A DNA stretch of 64,000 nt. It comes from Vibrio echinoideorum. GTDB lineage: Bacteria > Pseudomonadota > Gammaproteobacteria > Enterobacterales > Vibrionaceae. Of the stretch, positions 1-7,521 are shown piece after piece. How positions within the stretch are numbered: position 1 is the first letter of the stretch; each line of letters starts with the position of its first letter. A program made the position numbers and the translations under genes. The notes under the pieces are model-generated. The model searched no databases. It saw only the letters and a program-made list of their open reading frames with translations, and was not told where the DNA came from. The stretch spans positions 3,410,001 through 3,474,000 of the forward strand of contig NZ_AP025483.1 of the NCBI RefSeq assembly GCF_024347455.1, read 5' to 3'.

Positions 1-30
1 TTCAATAAATTCACGTTGATATGCTTTCAT
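1..30 (-). CDS. pyrE: Orotate phosphoribosyltransferase, N-terminal end only (partial)
   Basis: Only the first ten codons are in the window, read leftward from the ATG at 30 (MKAYQREFIE). This is the conserved start of gammaproteobacterial PyrE, the enzyme that joins orotate to PRPP in UMP synthesis. A good ribosome site (AGGAAG) lies just upstream on the minus strand. The neighbour rph on the same strand is the classic pyrE partner (rph-pyrE in E. coli). The identification rests on ten residues plus synteny. Confidence 0.85.
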   Translation of the reverse strand, partial: MKAYQREFIE

Positions 31-84
31 GTTCTTCCTCTACGTTTATTCAATAAAACTTAAATTAACTTAAACTTTTCTTAG

Positions 85-211
85 TATCTTCTAAGTAGTC
101 GTGTTTCCGCTAGGCAACAAGCTTGCGAAACCCGTGAGCTTACGAGTAGTAAGTGATTCGGGTGAGTAAGCGCAGTTAACAACGCGGAAGGCGCGAATAC
201 GACGAAGATAA
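85..211. repeat. ERIC-type intergenic repeat (127 bp)
   Basis: The element is 127 bp long, the canonical ERIC length, with complementary outer ends (TATCTTCT at the left, GAAGATA at the right) and inner inverted pieces TTCCGC/GCGGAA. The central part (GTAAGTGATTCGGGTGAG) matches the ERIC core I remember, GTAAGTGACTGGGGTGAG. It lies between the rph terminator and the pyrE start, so transcripts running from rph into pyrE would carry it as a long hairpin. ERICs are non-coding, non-autonomous repeats known in enterobacteria and Vibrio. Confidence 0.85.
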
Positions 212-237
212 AAAAATAGCCCCCAAATGGGAGCTAT
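209..237 (-). terminator. Rho-independent terminator of rph
   Basis: On the minus strand ATAGCTCCC, loop ATTT, GGGGGCTAT is followed by a run of seven T. It begins just after the rph stop codon and abuts the ERIC element. Confidence 0.85.
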
Positions 238-244
238 TAAATGA

Positions 245-961
245 TTAGTCGGCCAACGCAGCTTTCTGCGCTTCGACGATATCGACAATGCCCTTATTCG
301 CCAGGGCCAAAAGCTGCATCAGCTCTTCGTGGCTGAACGGTTCGCCTTCTGCGGTGCCTTGAATCTCAATCATCTTACCGTCTTCCGTCATTACAACGTT
401 CATGTCGGTATCAGCTGCTGAGTCTTCAACGTATTCAAGGTCACACAATGCTTGTGCACCAACGATGCCCACTGAAACTGCCGCTACGTGGCCTTTCATT
501 GGGTTCTTTTTCAGTTTACCGCTTGCTAGTAAGCTGTTGATAGCATCGGCCATTGCAACGCTTGCGCCTGAAATAGAAGCAGTACGTGTACCGCCGTCTG
601 CTTGGATAACATCACAATCGACAGTGATCATGATTTCACCCAGTACTTTCAGATCAACAACAGCACGTAGGCTACGAGCGATCAGACGTTGGATTTCCAT
701 CGTACGACCACCTTGCTTGCCGCTCGCCGCTTCACGACGGTTACGAGTGTGCGTTGCACGTGGAAGCATACCGTATTCAGCAGTTACCCAACCCTTTCCT
801 TGGCCTTTTAACCAACGCGGTACGTTTTCTTCTACCGTCGCATTACATAGAACTTTGGTGTTGCCGAACTCAACTAATACAGAACCTTCAGCATAAGCTG
901 TGTAGTTACGAGTAATTTTAATTGGACGAATTTGATCTACAGCGCGGTCATTTGGACGCAT
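245..961 (-). CDS. rph: Ribonuclease PH
   Basis: The 238-residue product matches the full length of RNase PH, a phosphorolytic 3'-5' exoribonuclease that trims tRNA 3' ends. The start [14 protein letters not shown], the motif [17 protein letters not shown] and the block [19 protein letters not shown] are family hallmarks; the arginine-rich segment HTRNRREA belongs to the phosphate and tRNA binding region. The gene is intact, unlike the frameshifted rph of E. coli K-12. It is divergent from yicC with a 247-bp gap, has its own terminator, and precedes pyrE, with which it may share some transcription. Confidence 0.97.
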   Translation of the reverse strand: MRPNDRAVDQIRPIKITRNYTAYAEGSVLVEFGNTKVLCNATVEENVPRWLKGQGKGWVTAEYGMLPRATHTRNRREAASGKQGGRTMEIQRLIARSLRAVVDLKVLGEIMITVDCDVIQADGGTRTASISGASVAMADAINSLLASGKLKKNPMKGHVAAVSVGIVGAQALCDLEYVEDSAADTDMNVVMTEDGKMIEIQGTAEGEPFSHEELMQLLALANKGIVDIVEAQKAALAD

Positions 962-1208
962 TGGTATCTACCTTATTAACAGTCTGAAGTGATTTACTAT
1001 CGAAAGAGTGCATCACCTAAGAACGCGGTGAGACAGTTTTGATTGGGGCAAGATTATATAGCAGTTTATCTTTCAAATCTATTTACCGTTCAAATCTACT
1101 GCTCGTTACAAGCTATGATCGCGAAAAGCGACAGGCTTCGGGAGCACCCCATATCGTGATACTATTCGTGCGCGTTATTTTCAGAATGATAAAAGACAGG
1201 AAAATTCG

Positions 1209-2075
1209 ATGATTTATAGTATGACTGCGTACGCACGCAAAGAAGTAAAAGGCGATTGGGGTACAGCAGTATGGGAAATCCGTAGTGTAAACCAACGCTA
1301 CCTAGAAACTTACTTCCGTATGCCTGAACAGTTCCGTGGTTTAGAGCCAATCCTACGTGAGCGTTTCCGTAAGCGTCTAGCTCGTGGCAAGGTTGAATGT
1401 AACCTACGCTTTGAAGCAAACCCAGCAGCAAAGGGCGAACTAAGCATCAATGAAGGCTTGGCTCAGCAAGTAATCAATGCTGCTAACCAAGTAATGACGA
1501 TGACAGGTGAAGACAGCCGTTTGAACCCATTCCAAGTTATGAACTGGCCTGGCGTAATGGAAACACCTGAGCAAGACATGGATGCCATCAACAAAGATCT
1601 ACTTGAAGCATTCAACGATGCAATCGCTGAATTCATTGATGCTCGTGCTCGTGAAGGCGAAAACATGAAGGCGCTCATCGTACAGCGCTTAGATGCTATC
1701 ACTGAAGAAGTTGTTAAAGTTCGTGCTCGCATGCCTGAGATCTTAGAATGGCAACGTGAACGCCTTCTTAATAAGTTTGAAGATGCGAAAATTGAACTTG
1801 AAGGCTCTCGTGTTGAGCAAGAACTTATCCTGTTAGCACAGAAGTCAGACGTAGCTGAAGAACTTGATCGCCTAGACTCTCACGTGAAAGAAGCGAATGT
1901 AGTCTTGAAGAAAGGTGGCGCTTGTGGCCGTAAGCTTGACTTCATGATGCAAGAGTTCAACCGTGAATCAAACACGCTGGCATCTAAGTCTATCAGTACA
2001 GACATCACAGCATCAGGCGTAGAGCTTAAGGTTCTTATCGAACAGATGCGTGAGCAGATCCAAAATATTGAATAA
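1209..2075 (+). CDS. yicC: YicC family endoribonuclease
   Basis: The 288-residue product starts MIYSMTAYARKE and ends with the family signature GGACGRKLDFMMQEFNRE followed by NTLASKS. YicC proteins (YicC_N plus DUF1732) are single-strand endoribonucleases linked to sRNA turnover (for example RyhB in E. coli). Position divergent to rph is conserved in gammaproteobacteria. The start is supported by AGGAAAATTCG upstream of the ATG. A terminator follows about 80 bp downstream, so the gene is probably monocistronic. Confidence 0.95.
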   Translation: MIYSMTAYARKEVKGDWGTAVWEIRSVNQRYLETYFRMPEQFRGLEPILRERFRKRLARGKVECNLRFEANPAAKGELSINEGLAQQVINAANQVMTMTGEDSRLNPFQVMNWPGVMETPEQDMDAINKDLLEAFNDAIAEFIDARAREGENMKALIVQRLDAITEEVVKVRARMPEILEWQRERLLNKFEDAKIELEGSRVEQELILLAQKSDVAEELDRLDSHVKEANVVLKKGGACGRKLDFMMQEFNRESNTLASKSISTDITASGVELKVLIEQMREQIQNIE

Positions 2076-2153
2076 CAGTCTGTAAGTCATACGCTGTATT
2101 AGCCATTAGCTCAATCAGTGTTGATGAACTAACAGTGTTAATTAGATCAAGAT

Positions 2154-2180
2154 AAGCTCCTAATTTTAGGGGCTTTTTTT
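2154..2180 (+). terminator. Rho-independent terminator after yicC
   Basis: AAGCTCC, an A/T loop and GGGGCTT are followed by seven T on the plus strand. Confidence 0.8.
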
Positions 2181-2360
2181 ATGGATACAGTAATGCCAAG
2201 CAAGGTACATGGTTGATCAGGTAAGGAGTAGATAAAGTAGGCGCGCAGGAAACAGGGCTTAGAGCAAAATATAGATTGTAGCGATAGATAAGGATGTAAC
2301 TGAAGTAAAAAAGGTACTAGGAATATTTCAGAGGGAGATAAAAAGGTTAAGCAGTAGATA

Positions 2361-2387
2361 GAAGGTATAGAAGGTATAGAAGGTGAA
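2361..2387. repeat. 9-bp tandem repeat in yicC-csp spacer
   Basis: The unit GAAGGTATA occurs twice and then in a degenerate third copy (GAAGGTGAA). It sits in a purine-rich stretch (about 2182-2400) in which I see no gene, RNA or promoter that I can support. Confidence 0.6.
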
Positions 2388-2403
2388 GATTAAGCGGGAA
2401 AGT

Positions 2404-2431
2404 GACGCAAGTTGCTATTGCAACTTGCGTC
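2404..2431 (-). terminator. Strong hairpin downstream of the cold-shock gene
   Basis: A perfect 12-bp inverted repeat, GACGCAAGTTGC, loop AATA, GCAACTTGCGTC, begins 11 bp after the cold-shock stop codon. On the minus strand it is followed by only a short T tract (ACTTTCCC), so it may act as terminator and as mRNA 3' protector. Confidence 0.7.
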
Positions 2432-2442
2432 GACTTAAAATC

Positions 2443-2655
2443 TTATACAGCTACAACGTTTGCAGCTTGAAGACCTTTTTGGCCTTGCTCTACTTCGAAA
2501 GACACTTGTTGGCCTTCTTTAAGAGTTTTGAAACCTTCAGATGCGATAGCACGGAAGTGAACGAATACGTCAGCGCCGCCGTTGTCTTGAGTTAGGAAAC
2601 CGAAACCTTTCTCTTCGTTAAACCATTTTACTACGCCGTTTGTTTTGTTAGACAT
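2443..2655 (-). CDS. Cold-shock protein, CspA family
   Basis: The 70-residue product is a single cold-shock domain that binds single-stranded RNA/DNA and melts mRNA structure. RNP1 (KGFGFL) and RNP2 (VFVHF) are intact, as is the conserved [14 protein letters not shown] start. The ATG at 2655 (MSNKTNG) is chosen over an in-frame codon 13 residues upstream because family members start there and AAGGGACA lies just upstream. A long, structured leader and a strong 3' hairpin fit a cold-induced csp gene. It could equally be named cspA or another csp paralogue. Confidence 0.95.
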   Translation of the reverse strand: MSNKTNGVVKWFNEEKGFGFLTQDNGGADVFVHFRAIASEGFKTLKEGQQVSFEVEQGQKGLQAANVVAV

Positions 2656-2900
2656 GATGTGTCCCTTATATAAAAATAAAAAATTAATCGCCAAAAGTGC
2701 GATGCGCTGAAAGCTTGAATTATTTAATGTATCTATGAAGCCAAGGGAAACACTGAGAATAACAATGAAGCAATACTAAGGGTTTTACTTTACAACTGGA
2801 TGTTTCATTTAATAACTCTGAAAACAGAGCGAGGCCATTCTTGGTGATCTGGGCCCCGTTGTAAAGCGTTATTTGAATAATAATGGATATTTTTCATTCA
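2656..2900 (-). promoter_or_regulatory. Long leader of the cold-shock gene
   Basis: About 200 bp without coding signal separate the csp start from any upstream gene. A 9-bp inverted repeat, CTTTACAAC at 2788-2796 and GTTGTAAAG at 2858-2866, would bring the two halves together in RNA. Long 5' UTRs that act as thermosensors are known for cspA; its extent here is an inference. The rest of the gap to 3189 (about 290 bp) shows no gene that I can support. Confidence 0.5.
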
Positions 2901-3189
2901 AACGACCTTTCTTCGCTCAAAAATGCATGACAACTGATGTCAAAATGGAAGTTAGGAGAACCTCTTCCTACCTTCACACCCTGTTGTAGAGCTAAAGTAC
3001 AAATTTGCACAGATAAAAATCTGTGACGACAAGTAACATCAAAGCTAACAAACATTTGAATGACAATCCTAAACAGACAATAAATCCCACTACGCAAAAC
3101 TCTCAATACCAGCTCATGCCACTTGGAAAATGGGTAACAGCTCCGAATGGGTTCACCTTCTTGCTATAAGGACAACCAACCAGAGAGCT

Positions 3190-3687
3190 TTAATTTTTAA
3201 AGCACACATAATTCCCTTCTTCAGCCCCTCCTTGGGTAAACAGGAACAATTGCTTGTCTCGAGTTTCAAACCTCAGCTCTACCTTAGAATCGACTAAGGT
3301 ATCAATATTACGCACGAAGATGTCGCTGTGCGTTGGCTTTAGATTCCATTCAATATTGTTAAAGGTCATCGAAAGTAGGCCTTGACGCTCTTCTAGGTAA
3401 TCCAACTCTAAATAGATTTCATACTTTTTGTCTTCACCTTGTTGTGTCGTTAGATGGCCAAATCGGTATATTTCGAGGTTTATATCAGAGATAAATTTCA
3501 ATACCGACCGGTTCTCGATCGCTTTGTATTGTTGATAGCCTTGGGTAATAAAACTCTCATCGAGTTGAGCACATGCCCATCGCGTTCCTGATAGACTTGA
3601 GCGATTAGCTAAGCCTTGATAGAGGATTAACCCGATTAAACTAGAAAGTAAAAAACCATTGAACAACATTACTTTTGTTACCCACAT
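3190..3687 (-). CDS. Small membrane-anchored periplasmic protein, possible partner of the ToxR-like regulator
   Basis: The 165-residue protein has one N-terminal hydrophobic segment (about residues 6-26, LFNGFLLSSLIGLILYQGL) and a predicted periplasmic remainder with two cysteines, C39 and C162, that could pair. I do not recognise a named family. Its start overlaps the end of the preceding gene by 10 bp, which suggests translational coupling. Size, topology and position resemble the small second members of Vibrio co-component systems (ToxS, TcpH, VtrC), which bind the periplasmic domain of a bitopic regulator. That role is inference from layout only. Confidence 0.6.
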   Translation of the reverse strand: MWVTKVMLFNGFLLSSLIGLILYQGLANRSSLSGTRWACAQLDESFITQGYQQYKAIENRSVLKFISDINLEIYRFGHLTTQQGEDKKYEIYLELDYLEERQGLLSMTFNNIEWNLKPTHSDIFVRNIDTLVDSKVELRFETRDKQLFLFTQGGAEEGNYVCFKN

Positions 3688-4148
3688 ATTGAACTCGCTT
3701 GTCTAATCGCTTCTATAATCTTTTCTGGTAACTCATCAACATCTATAGAGTGATTAATGTAGTTGGCATTCTTATTACTGTACTTAGCAAAAGCAAAAGC
3801 CTTAAGTATATATGTCCCATCTTCATAAACAGATTCTGAAATTCTTAAGTAAATATCCGCATAACAAACTGGCAAGTTCTTACTTTTTAATTCAAATTCA
3901 AGTAGACGTTTATCACTAATAAAATGACTATCATCGTGTAGATAAAAGTCCGTTTGCACAATCTTAAAATGTTGATATTGACCAGCATTCATAAAGTCGG
4001 GCTTATTAATAAACGGTTTGAATAAATAAGTGAGTAGTAAGCCGGATATCAGAAATAAACTAATTAGTATATGAAAGACTCTAGTTATCTTGGACTCTAA
4101 AGGTTTATCATTATATTGAATAGATTCATCGACAGCCTTATCAAACAC
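3678..4148 (-). CDS. Bitopic membrane protein, likely sensor half of a split ToxR-like regulator
   Basis: The 156-residue product starts at a GTG (4148). A short charged cytoplasmic part (about residues 1-23) is followed by one transmembrane helix (about 24-46, including LISLFLISGLLLTYLF) and a periplasmic domain with C95 and C155. This is what normally follows the winged-helix domain in ToxR/CadC-type proteins. Here the DNA-binding domain is encoded by the gene immediately upstream in another frame, 23 bp away, with an AAAATAG repeat at the junction. The frame is open upstream of the GTG back to the repeat, so a fused product is possible by -1 slippage. A weak ribosome site (GAAG) precedes the GTG, so separate translation is also possible. 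Confidence 0.65.
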   Translation of the reverse strand: MFDKAVDESIQYNDKPLESKITRVFHILISLFLISGLLLTYLFKPFINKPDFMNAGQYQHFKIVQTDFYLHDDSHFISDKRLLEFELKSKNLPVCYADIYLRISESVYEDGTYILKAFAFAKYSNKNANYINHSIDVDELPEKIIEAIRQASSICG

Positions 4149-4164
4149 TTTAACTTCAATTTTC

Positions 4165-4192
4165 TGATTTTCTATTTTCTATTTTCTATTTT
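4165..4192 (-). repeat. AAAATAG heptamer tandem repeat at the regulator junction
   Basis: On the minus strand there are three perfect AAAATAG units (4192-4172) and a degenerate fourth (AAAATCA, 4171-4165). The third unit supplies the TAG that ends the winged-helix gene. A 7-bp unit changes the frame when its number changes. Reading it by hand: three units stop at TAG, two units stop at a TGA a few codons on, and one unit leads in frame into the downstream membrane gene. Confidence 0.85.
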
Positions 4193-4519
4193 CTCTTTAA
4201 CAGTCGGCTTCTCGCAACGAACCTCCAATACATACCCGATCTTACTCGCAGTCTTAATCGTAACGTCAGTTTCGCCTAACAAAACAAACTCTTTCCTCAA
4301 GCCAGAAATGACATTAGTCAGCGCTTGATCGGTCACTAACGCACCTTCCCAACAGATTTCAAATAAGCGCTCTCGCGTCACATGTACACCTTGATTTTCA
4401 AGCAATAAGTTTAGAACCTCATAAGGTAGCGGCCTCAATGAAATACTCTCTCCACCATGATTTGAAAGAGTTCGGGTCGTCGAATCGAAAATTAAATTAG
4501 AAAAATAAAATCTGTACAT
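4172..4519 (-). CDS. ToxR/CadC-type winged-helix DNA-binding protein lacking its membrane part
   Basis: The 115-residue product is a complete OmpR/ToxR-type winged helix (Trans_reg_C): LRPLPYEVLNLLLENQG, the recognition region VTDQALTNVISGLRKEF, and the wing TIKTASKIGYVLEV. It ends about ten residues after the wing with KIENRK and TAG. Full-length ToxR-like proteins continue into a transmembrane helix and a sensor domain; here that continuation lies in the next gene, -1 frame. It may work as a soluble regulator, as part of a fused protein, or be a broken gene. The divergent outer-membrane protein at 4824 is the obvious candidate target. Confidence 0.8.
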   Translation of the reverse strand: MYRFYFSNLIFDSTTRTLSNHGGESISLRPLPYEVLNLLLENQGVHVTRERLFEICWEGALVTDQALTNVISGLRKEFVLLGETDVTIKTASKIGYVLEVRCEKPTVKEKIENRK

Positions 4520-4823
4520 AATTAACTATTAATATGGGTATTTATGACACTAACAAAGAGAAGGCAGATCCAGTTAAATTTCACCTGAAAATATACAACC
4601 TCCATCTGAACAACGTCGATTATCCCTTCCACAAGAGATCGAACTGCAAATAATACACGTTCTATTTATCAAACCGTTAGATAATTAACATAAAAAAAAT
4701 AAAGACAGCATTATATCAAAAAAATGGAAACATATGAATTTTATATGTATTTTACCTTTAGTTTTATATTTTATTCACCTAGATAATGCCTACTGTTTTT
4801 ACCTACATTATGAGATTGGCACA
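4520..4823. promoter_or_regulatory. AT-rich divergent intergenic region
   Basis: About 300 bp of strongly AT-rich DNA separate the winged-helix regulator from the outer-membrane protein and must hold both promoters. I see AT tracts of the kind bound by H-NS and ToxR-like proteins, but no site I can assign with confidence. An open frame extends 30 codons upstream of the outer-membrane protein start, but its translation does not look like a signal peptide. Confidence 0.4.
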
Positions 4824-5390
4824 ATGAATAAAACCGTAATTTTACTTGCTACTGTTTCTGCTTTAACAGGCACTCATGCTCTTGCCGCTAAAGATATTTC
4901 AGGCTTTTATTTAGGCGGTGGTTTTGGCACTACCACTTACAAGGATGACATCCCTAATTCAATGCTAGAAGCAGATGGCTCAAGTTTTAAGCTTATTGGT
5001 GGCTATCAATTCAACCGTATTGTTGGAGTCGAAGTACAATATACAAATTACAGCGGAATAAATTTAACTGACATTGACTCTGATATTATTAAGTCAATAT
5101 CAGTTGAACCAACGGCTATTTCTATAGCGACTAATCTAGGCTATACCTTCAATAGTGGTTGGCGTCCATTTGCGACTATTGGATTGACTCAAATGTCCTT
5201 CAACGTTCCAACTAAGGATAAAGTCGCACTTCGCTTAGGTACCGGTGTTGAGTACACACCAGCACGCTTAGAACGGCTAAACTTCCGTATCGCTTACGAA
5301 GTCGATACATTTAATGTGGAGGACCTATCGAGTGATGATATTACGGTGCAACTAGGTACTTTCTATGCAGGGGCAACTTATAAATTTTAA
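4824..5390 (+). CDS. Outer-membrane beta-barrel protein (OmpA-like, small porin-type)
   Basis: The 188-residue precursor starts at the ATG at 4824 (MNKTVILLATVSALTG), giving a signal peptide with cleavage after HALA. The mature part has alternating hydrophobic strands and Gly/aromatic residues (GFYLGGGFGTT, FKLIGGYQFN, VGVEVQYTNYSG, TNLGYTFNSGWRPFATIGL, GAGATYKF-like C-terminus ending in Phe) typical of an 8-strand OMP_b-brl barrel of about 168 residues. It is divergent from a ToxR-like regulator, as expected for a regulated surface protein. Exact function is unknown. Confidence 0.8.
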   Translation: MNKTVILLATVSALTGTHALAAKDISGFYLGGGFGTTTYKDDIPNSMLEADGSSFKLIGGYQFNRIVGVEVQYTNYSGINLTDIDSDIIKSISVEPTAISIATNLGYTFNSGWRPFATIGLTQMSFNVPTKDKVALRLGTGVEYTPARLERLNFRIAYEVDTFNVEDLSSDDITVQLGTFYAGATYKF

Positions 5391-5412
5391 GAGATGAGTA
5401 CTCAACAATATC

Positions 5413-5436
5413 AAGGGCGACTCTTGTCGCCTTTTC
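5413..5436 (+). terminator. Terminator after the outer-membrane protein gene
   Basis: GGCGAC, loop TCTT, GTCGCC and TTTTCC on the plus strand, about 25 bp after the stop codon. Confidence 0.8.
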
Positions 5437-5468
5437 CTATGCCAACATAGCGAAATCAAAATTGAAAT

Positions 5469-5894
5469 TTACTCATCCGGCTTCTTAGTTCTTAGATCGA
5501 CATATGGCCAGTAATGGTGCCCTACTCGAATTAACAGTGTGGCTGCGGCTAAGATAAATGCAGCGACAGACAACCAAACGATGAGTACTGCATCTAACTC
5601 TTTCATACCTAAGGTGATGTAACGAGCAATCGCCATCATCGCGATGTAGATCGGGTATCGCACCGGGATCTTACCGTTCATGACAAACTGTTGAACCATC
5701 GCCAACACTTCCAAGTAAATGAACATCAGAAGAATGTCGGTCAGTTGCACTCGACGTTCCGCAAAGACGTGCATGAACTCTTCCATCATGGCAAACAGTG
5801 TCGCCAGTGTGATCGCCACCAATAAAACGGCTTCAAGAATGTGGAAAACCTTAAGAAAAGGCTTACTAAAAGACTTAGGTAAGTGCGAAGGCAT
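5469..5894 (-). CDS. psiE: PsiE family inner-membrane protein
   Basis: The 141-residue protein has four hydrophobic segments (about 18-40, 53-72, 80-98, 104-125) and the PsiE family pattern KVFHILEAVLL, LTDILLMFIYLEVLAMV and IPVRYPIYIAMMAIARYI. PsiE is phosphate-starvation inducible in E. coli; its activity is unknown. The ATG at 5894 is preferred to the GTG at 5900 because the GAAGAG ribosome site is correctly spaced from the ATG. I see no clear Pho box upstream. It lies downstream of the purine permease but a terminator and a hexamer repeat separate them. Confidence 0.9.
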   Translation of the reverse strand: MPSHLPKSFSKPFLKVFHILEAVLLVAITLATLFAMMEEFMHVFAERRVQLTDILLMFIYLEVLAMVQQFVMNGKIPVRYPIYIAMMAIARYITLGMKELDAVLIVWLSVAAFILAAATLLIRVGHHYWPYVDLRTKKPDE

Positions 5895-6012
5895 AGTCAC
5901 TCTTCAAAAATAATTAATCCAATCTCTACAATAGCATGCATCAATATAAGTCGCGCACTCTCAAAGCATCGACTTTAGGATGACGCCATCAATTAACGAT
6001 TAGCTAAGCTAG

Positions 6013-6050
6013 CAGATACAGATACAGATACAGATACAGATACAGATACA
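6013..6050. repeat. CAGATA hexamer tandem repeat, six copies
   Basis: Six perfect CAGATA copies followed by CA lie in the psiE-permease spacer, outside any coding sequence. This is a candidate variable-number locus useful for strain typing. Confidence 0.95.
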
Positions 6051-6080
6051 AAAATGGCCCCACATTTACTGCAGAGCCAT
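6046..6080 (-). terminator. Terminator of the purine permease gene
   Basis: On the minus strand ATGGCTC, a 13-nt loop and GGGCCAT are followed by TTTTTG, about 40 bp after the permease stop codon. Confidence 0.75.
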
Positions 6081-6122
6081 CTATTTGTCTTTTATCTATC
6101 GACTTTTATTTACTAACGAGTC

Positions 6123-7493
6123 TTAGAGCAGAATCAAGTAAGTTAAGAACACCACACAAAGGCCGTAGATAAGTGGATGCACTTCTTTGCGCTTACCTGC
6201 CACAACCATCGTGAATGCGTAGCTGATGAAGCCCATCGCCATGCCGTTTGCTGGTGAGAAGCTTAGAACGGTGAACATGATGGTAAAGAACGCTGCAATG
6301 CGTGATTCTTTCTTTTCCCAGTTAATCTGACCCAGACGACCCACCATGTAGATACCCACCACGACCATCGCAGGTGCAACCATTGCCGCAGAGAAGATGG
6401 AGAAGATTGGGTATAGGAAAAGGGAGATTAAGAACAGACCAGCCACCATGACTGCTGCTAAGCCCGTTTTCGCACCTTGAGAAGAAGCAATACCAGACTC
6501 AGAGAAAGCGGTAATCGACGTTGTACCTAAAATCGAACCAATCACCGTGCCGCCCGCATCAGCAACCAAAGCCGATTTCGCATTTGGCATCTTACCGTCT
6601 TTATCGATGATCCCAGCATCGCGGCCAACACCGACTATGGTGCTCAAGCCATCAAAGAAATCGACAATCAGGAAGATAAGCACGATGAACAGCAAGTCGA
6701 ATATTTTCTCAGGCGTGAAAGCAGAGAAATCAAAAATAGCGCCGAAGCTACCGGCCATGCTTGGCGGCATAGCAAAGAACTGGTCTGGAATTGGTGCATT
6801 TGATGTACCCATGAATACATCAGCAAGAATGGTCAGAGCGATAGCAGAAACGAACGAGATGAACGTTGCCAGCTTTATGTCACGAACCATACAACCTAGA
6901 GCAATGAAGATACTCACGTAAGCGATAATCACTTTTGGATCTGAGATATCACCCAAGCCAACCAATACGAATGGGTTAGACACTATGATGCCCGCGTTCT
7001 TAAGACCTAAGAAGGCAATGAACAAACCAAGCGAAACCGTAATCGCTAGCTTCAGGTCTTCTGGAATCGACTCAATCATCGATTTACGAATGTTGGTCAA
7101 CGAGAACGCAAGATAAAGGATACCCGATAGAAAGATGCCAAATAGTGCCTCATTCCAAAGTACTGCCACTGAACCACTCAACAACAAACCTTTGAAGAAG
7201 CCATTCATACTCATACCCGACGCCAACATCACTGGGTAATTGCCCCAGATGCCCATAATCAGCGTTGCAATCGCAGCAGACAGGGCGGTGGCAGTAAACA
7301 CTGCACCTTTGTCCATTCCAGGAATATCACCCAAAATCGCTGGGTTAACCGCCAGAATGTAGCTCATCGCTAAGAAGGTAATAAAACCCGCGTACAGCTC
7401 AGTGCCAATCGTGGTTTTTCTTTCAGTGATTTTAAACATCGAATCAAGCGAGCCAGAGGTGTTCTGGGCTTTCAAAGTGGAATCGGTACTCAC
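6123..7493 (-). CDS. AzgA-type purine (guanine/hypoxanthine) permease, NCS2 family
   Basis: The 456-residue inner-membrane protein has 12-14 hydrophobic segments and the AzgA-branch signatures TTIGTELYAGFITFLAMSY, NGFFKGLL, FFDGLSTIVGVGRDAGI and GSILGTTSITAFSESG. Members take up purine bases by proton symport. The GTG start (7493) has AAAGG six bases upstream. A purine riboswitch with guanine-class specificity base lies 75-140 bp upstream, which fits guanine or hypoxanthine as substrate. The divergent neighbour is gmk, guanylate kinase. The exact base transported is inferred. Confidence 0.92.
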   Translation of the reverse strand: MSTDSTLKAQNTSGSLDSMFKITERKTTIGTELYAGFITFLAMSYILAVNPAILGDIPGMDKGAVFTATALSAAIATLIMGIWGNYPVMLASGMSMNGFFKGLLLSGSVAVLWNEALFGIFLSGILYLAFSLTNIRKSMIESIPEDLKLAITVSLGLFIAFLGLKNAGIIVSNPFVLVGLGDISDPKVIIAYVSIFIALGCMVRDIKLATFISFVSAIALTILADVFMGTSNAPIPDQFFAMPPSMAGSFGAIFDFSAFTPEKIFDLLFIVLIFLIVDFFDGLSTIVGVGRDAGIIDKDGKMPNAKSALVADAGGTVIGSILGTTSITAFSESGIASSQGAKTGLAAVMVAGLFLISLFLYPIFSIFSAAMVAPAMVVVGIYMVGRLGQINWEKKESRIAAFFTIMFTVLSFSPANGMAMGFISYAFTMVVAGKRKEVHPLIYGLCVVFLTYLILL

Positions 7494-7521
7494 AACAAAA
7501 CCTTTGCAATAAATTAAGAAT

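Noticed and set aside
402..896. Long open frame opposite rph
   Set aside because: It is fully antisense to a clear RNase PH gene and its translation has no recognisable domain; a shadow of codon bias.
2894..3106. 70-codon open frame upstream of the cold-shock gene
   Set aside because: No ribosome site, odd composition and no family resemblance; more likely non-coding spacer.
4165..4192. Simple on/off phase variation by one heptamer step
   Set aside because: I read the frames by hand: loss of one unit gives a TGA shortly after and gain of units keeps the TAG inside the array. Only loss of two units or -1 slippage fuses the genes, so a regular one-step switch is not supported.
3190..5390. Genomic island with integrase or prophage remains
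   Set aside because: The cassette is AT-rich, but no integrase, tRNA, attachment-site repeat or phage gene is visible; called an accessory cassette only.
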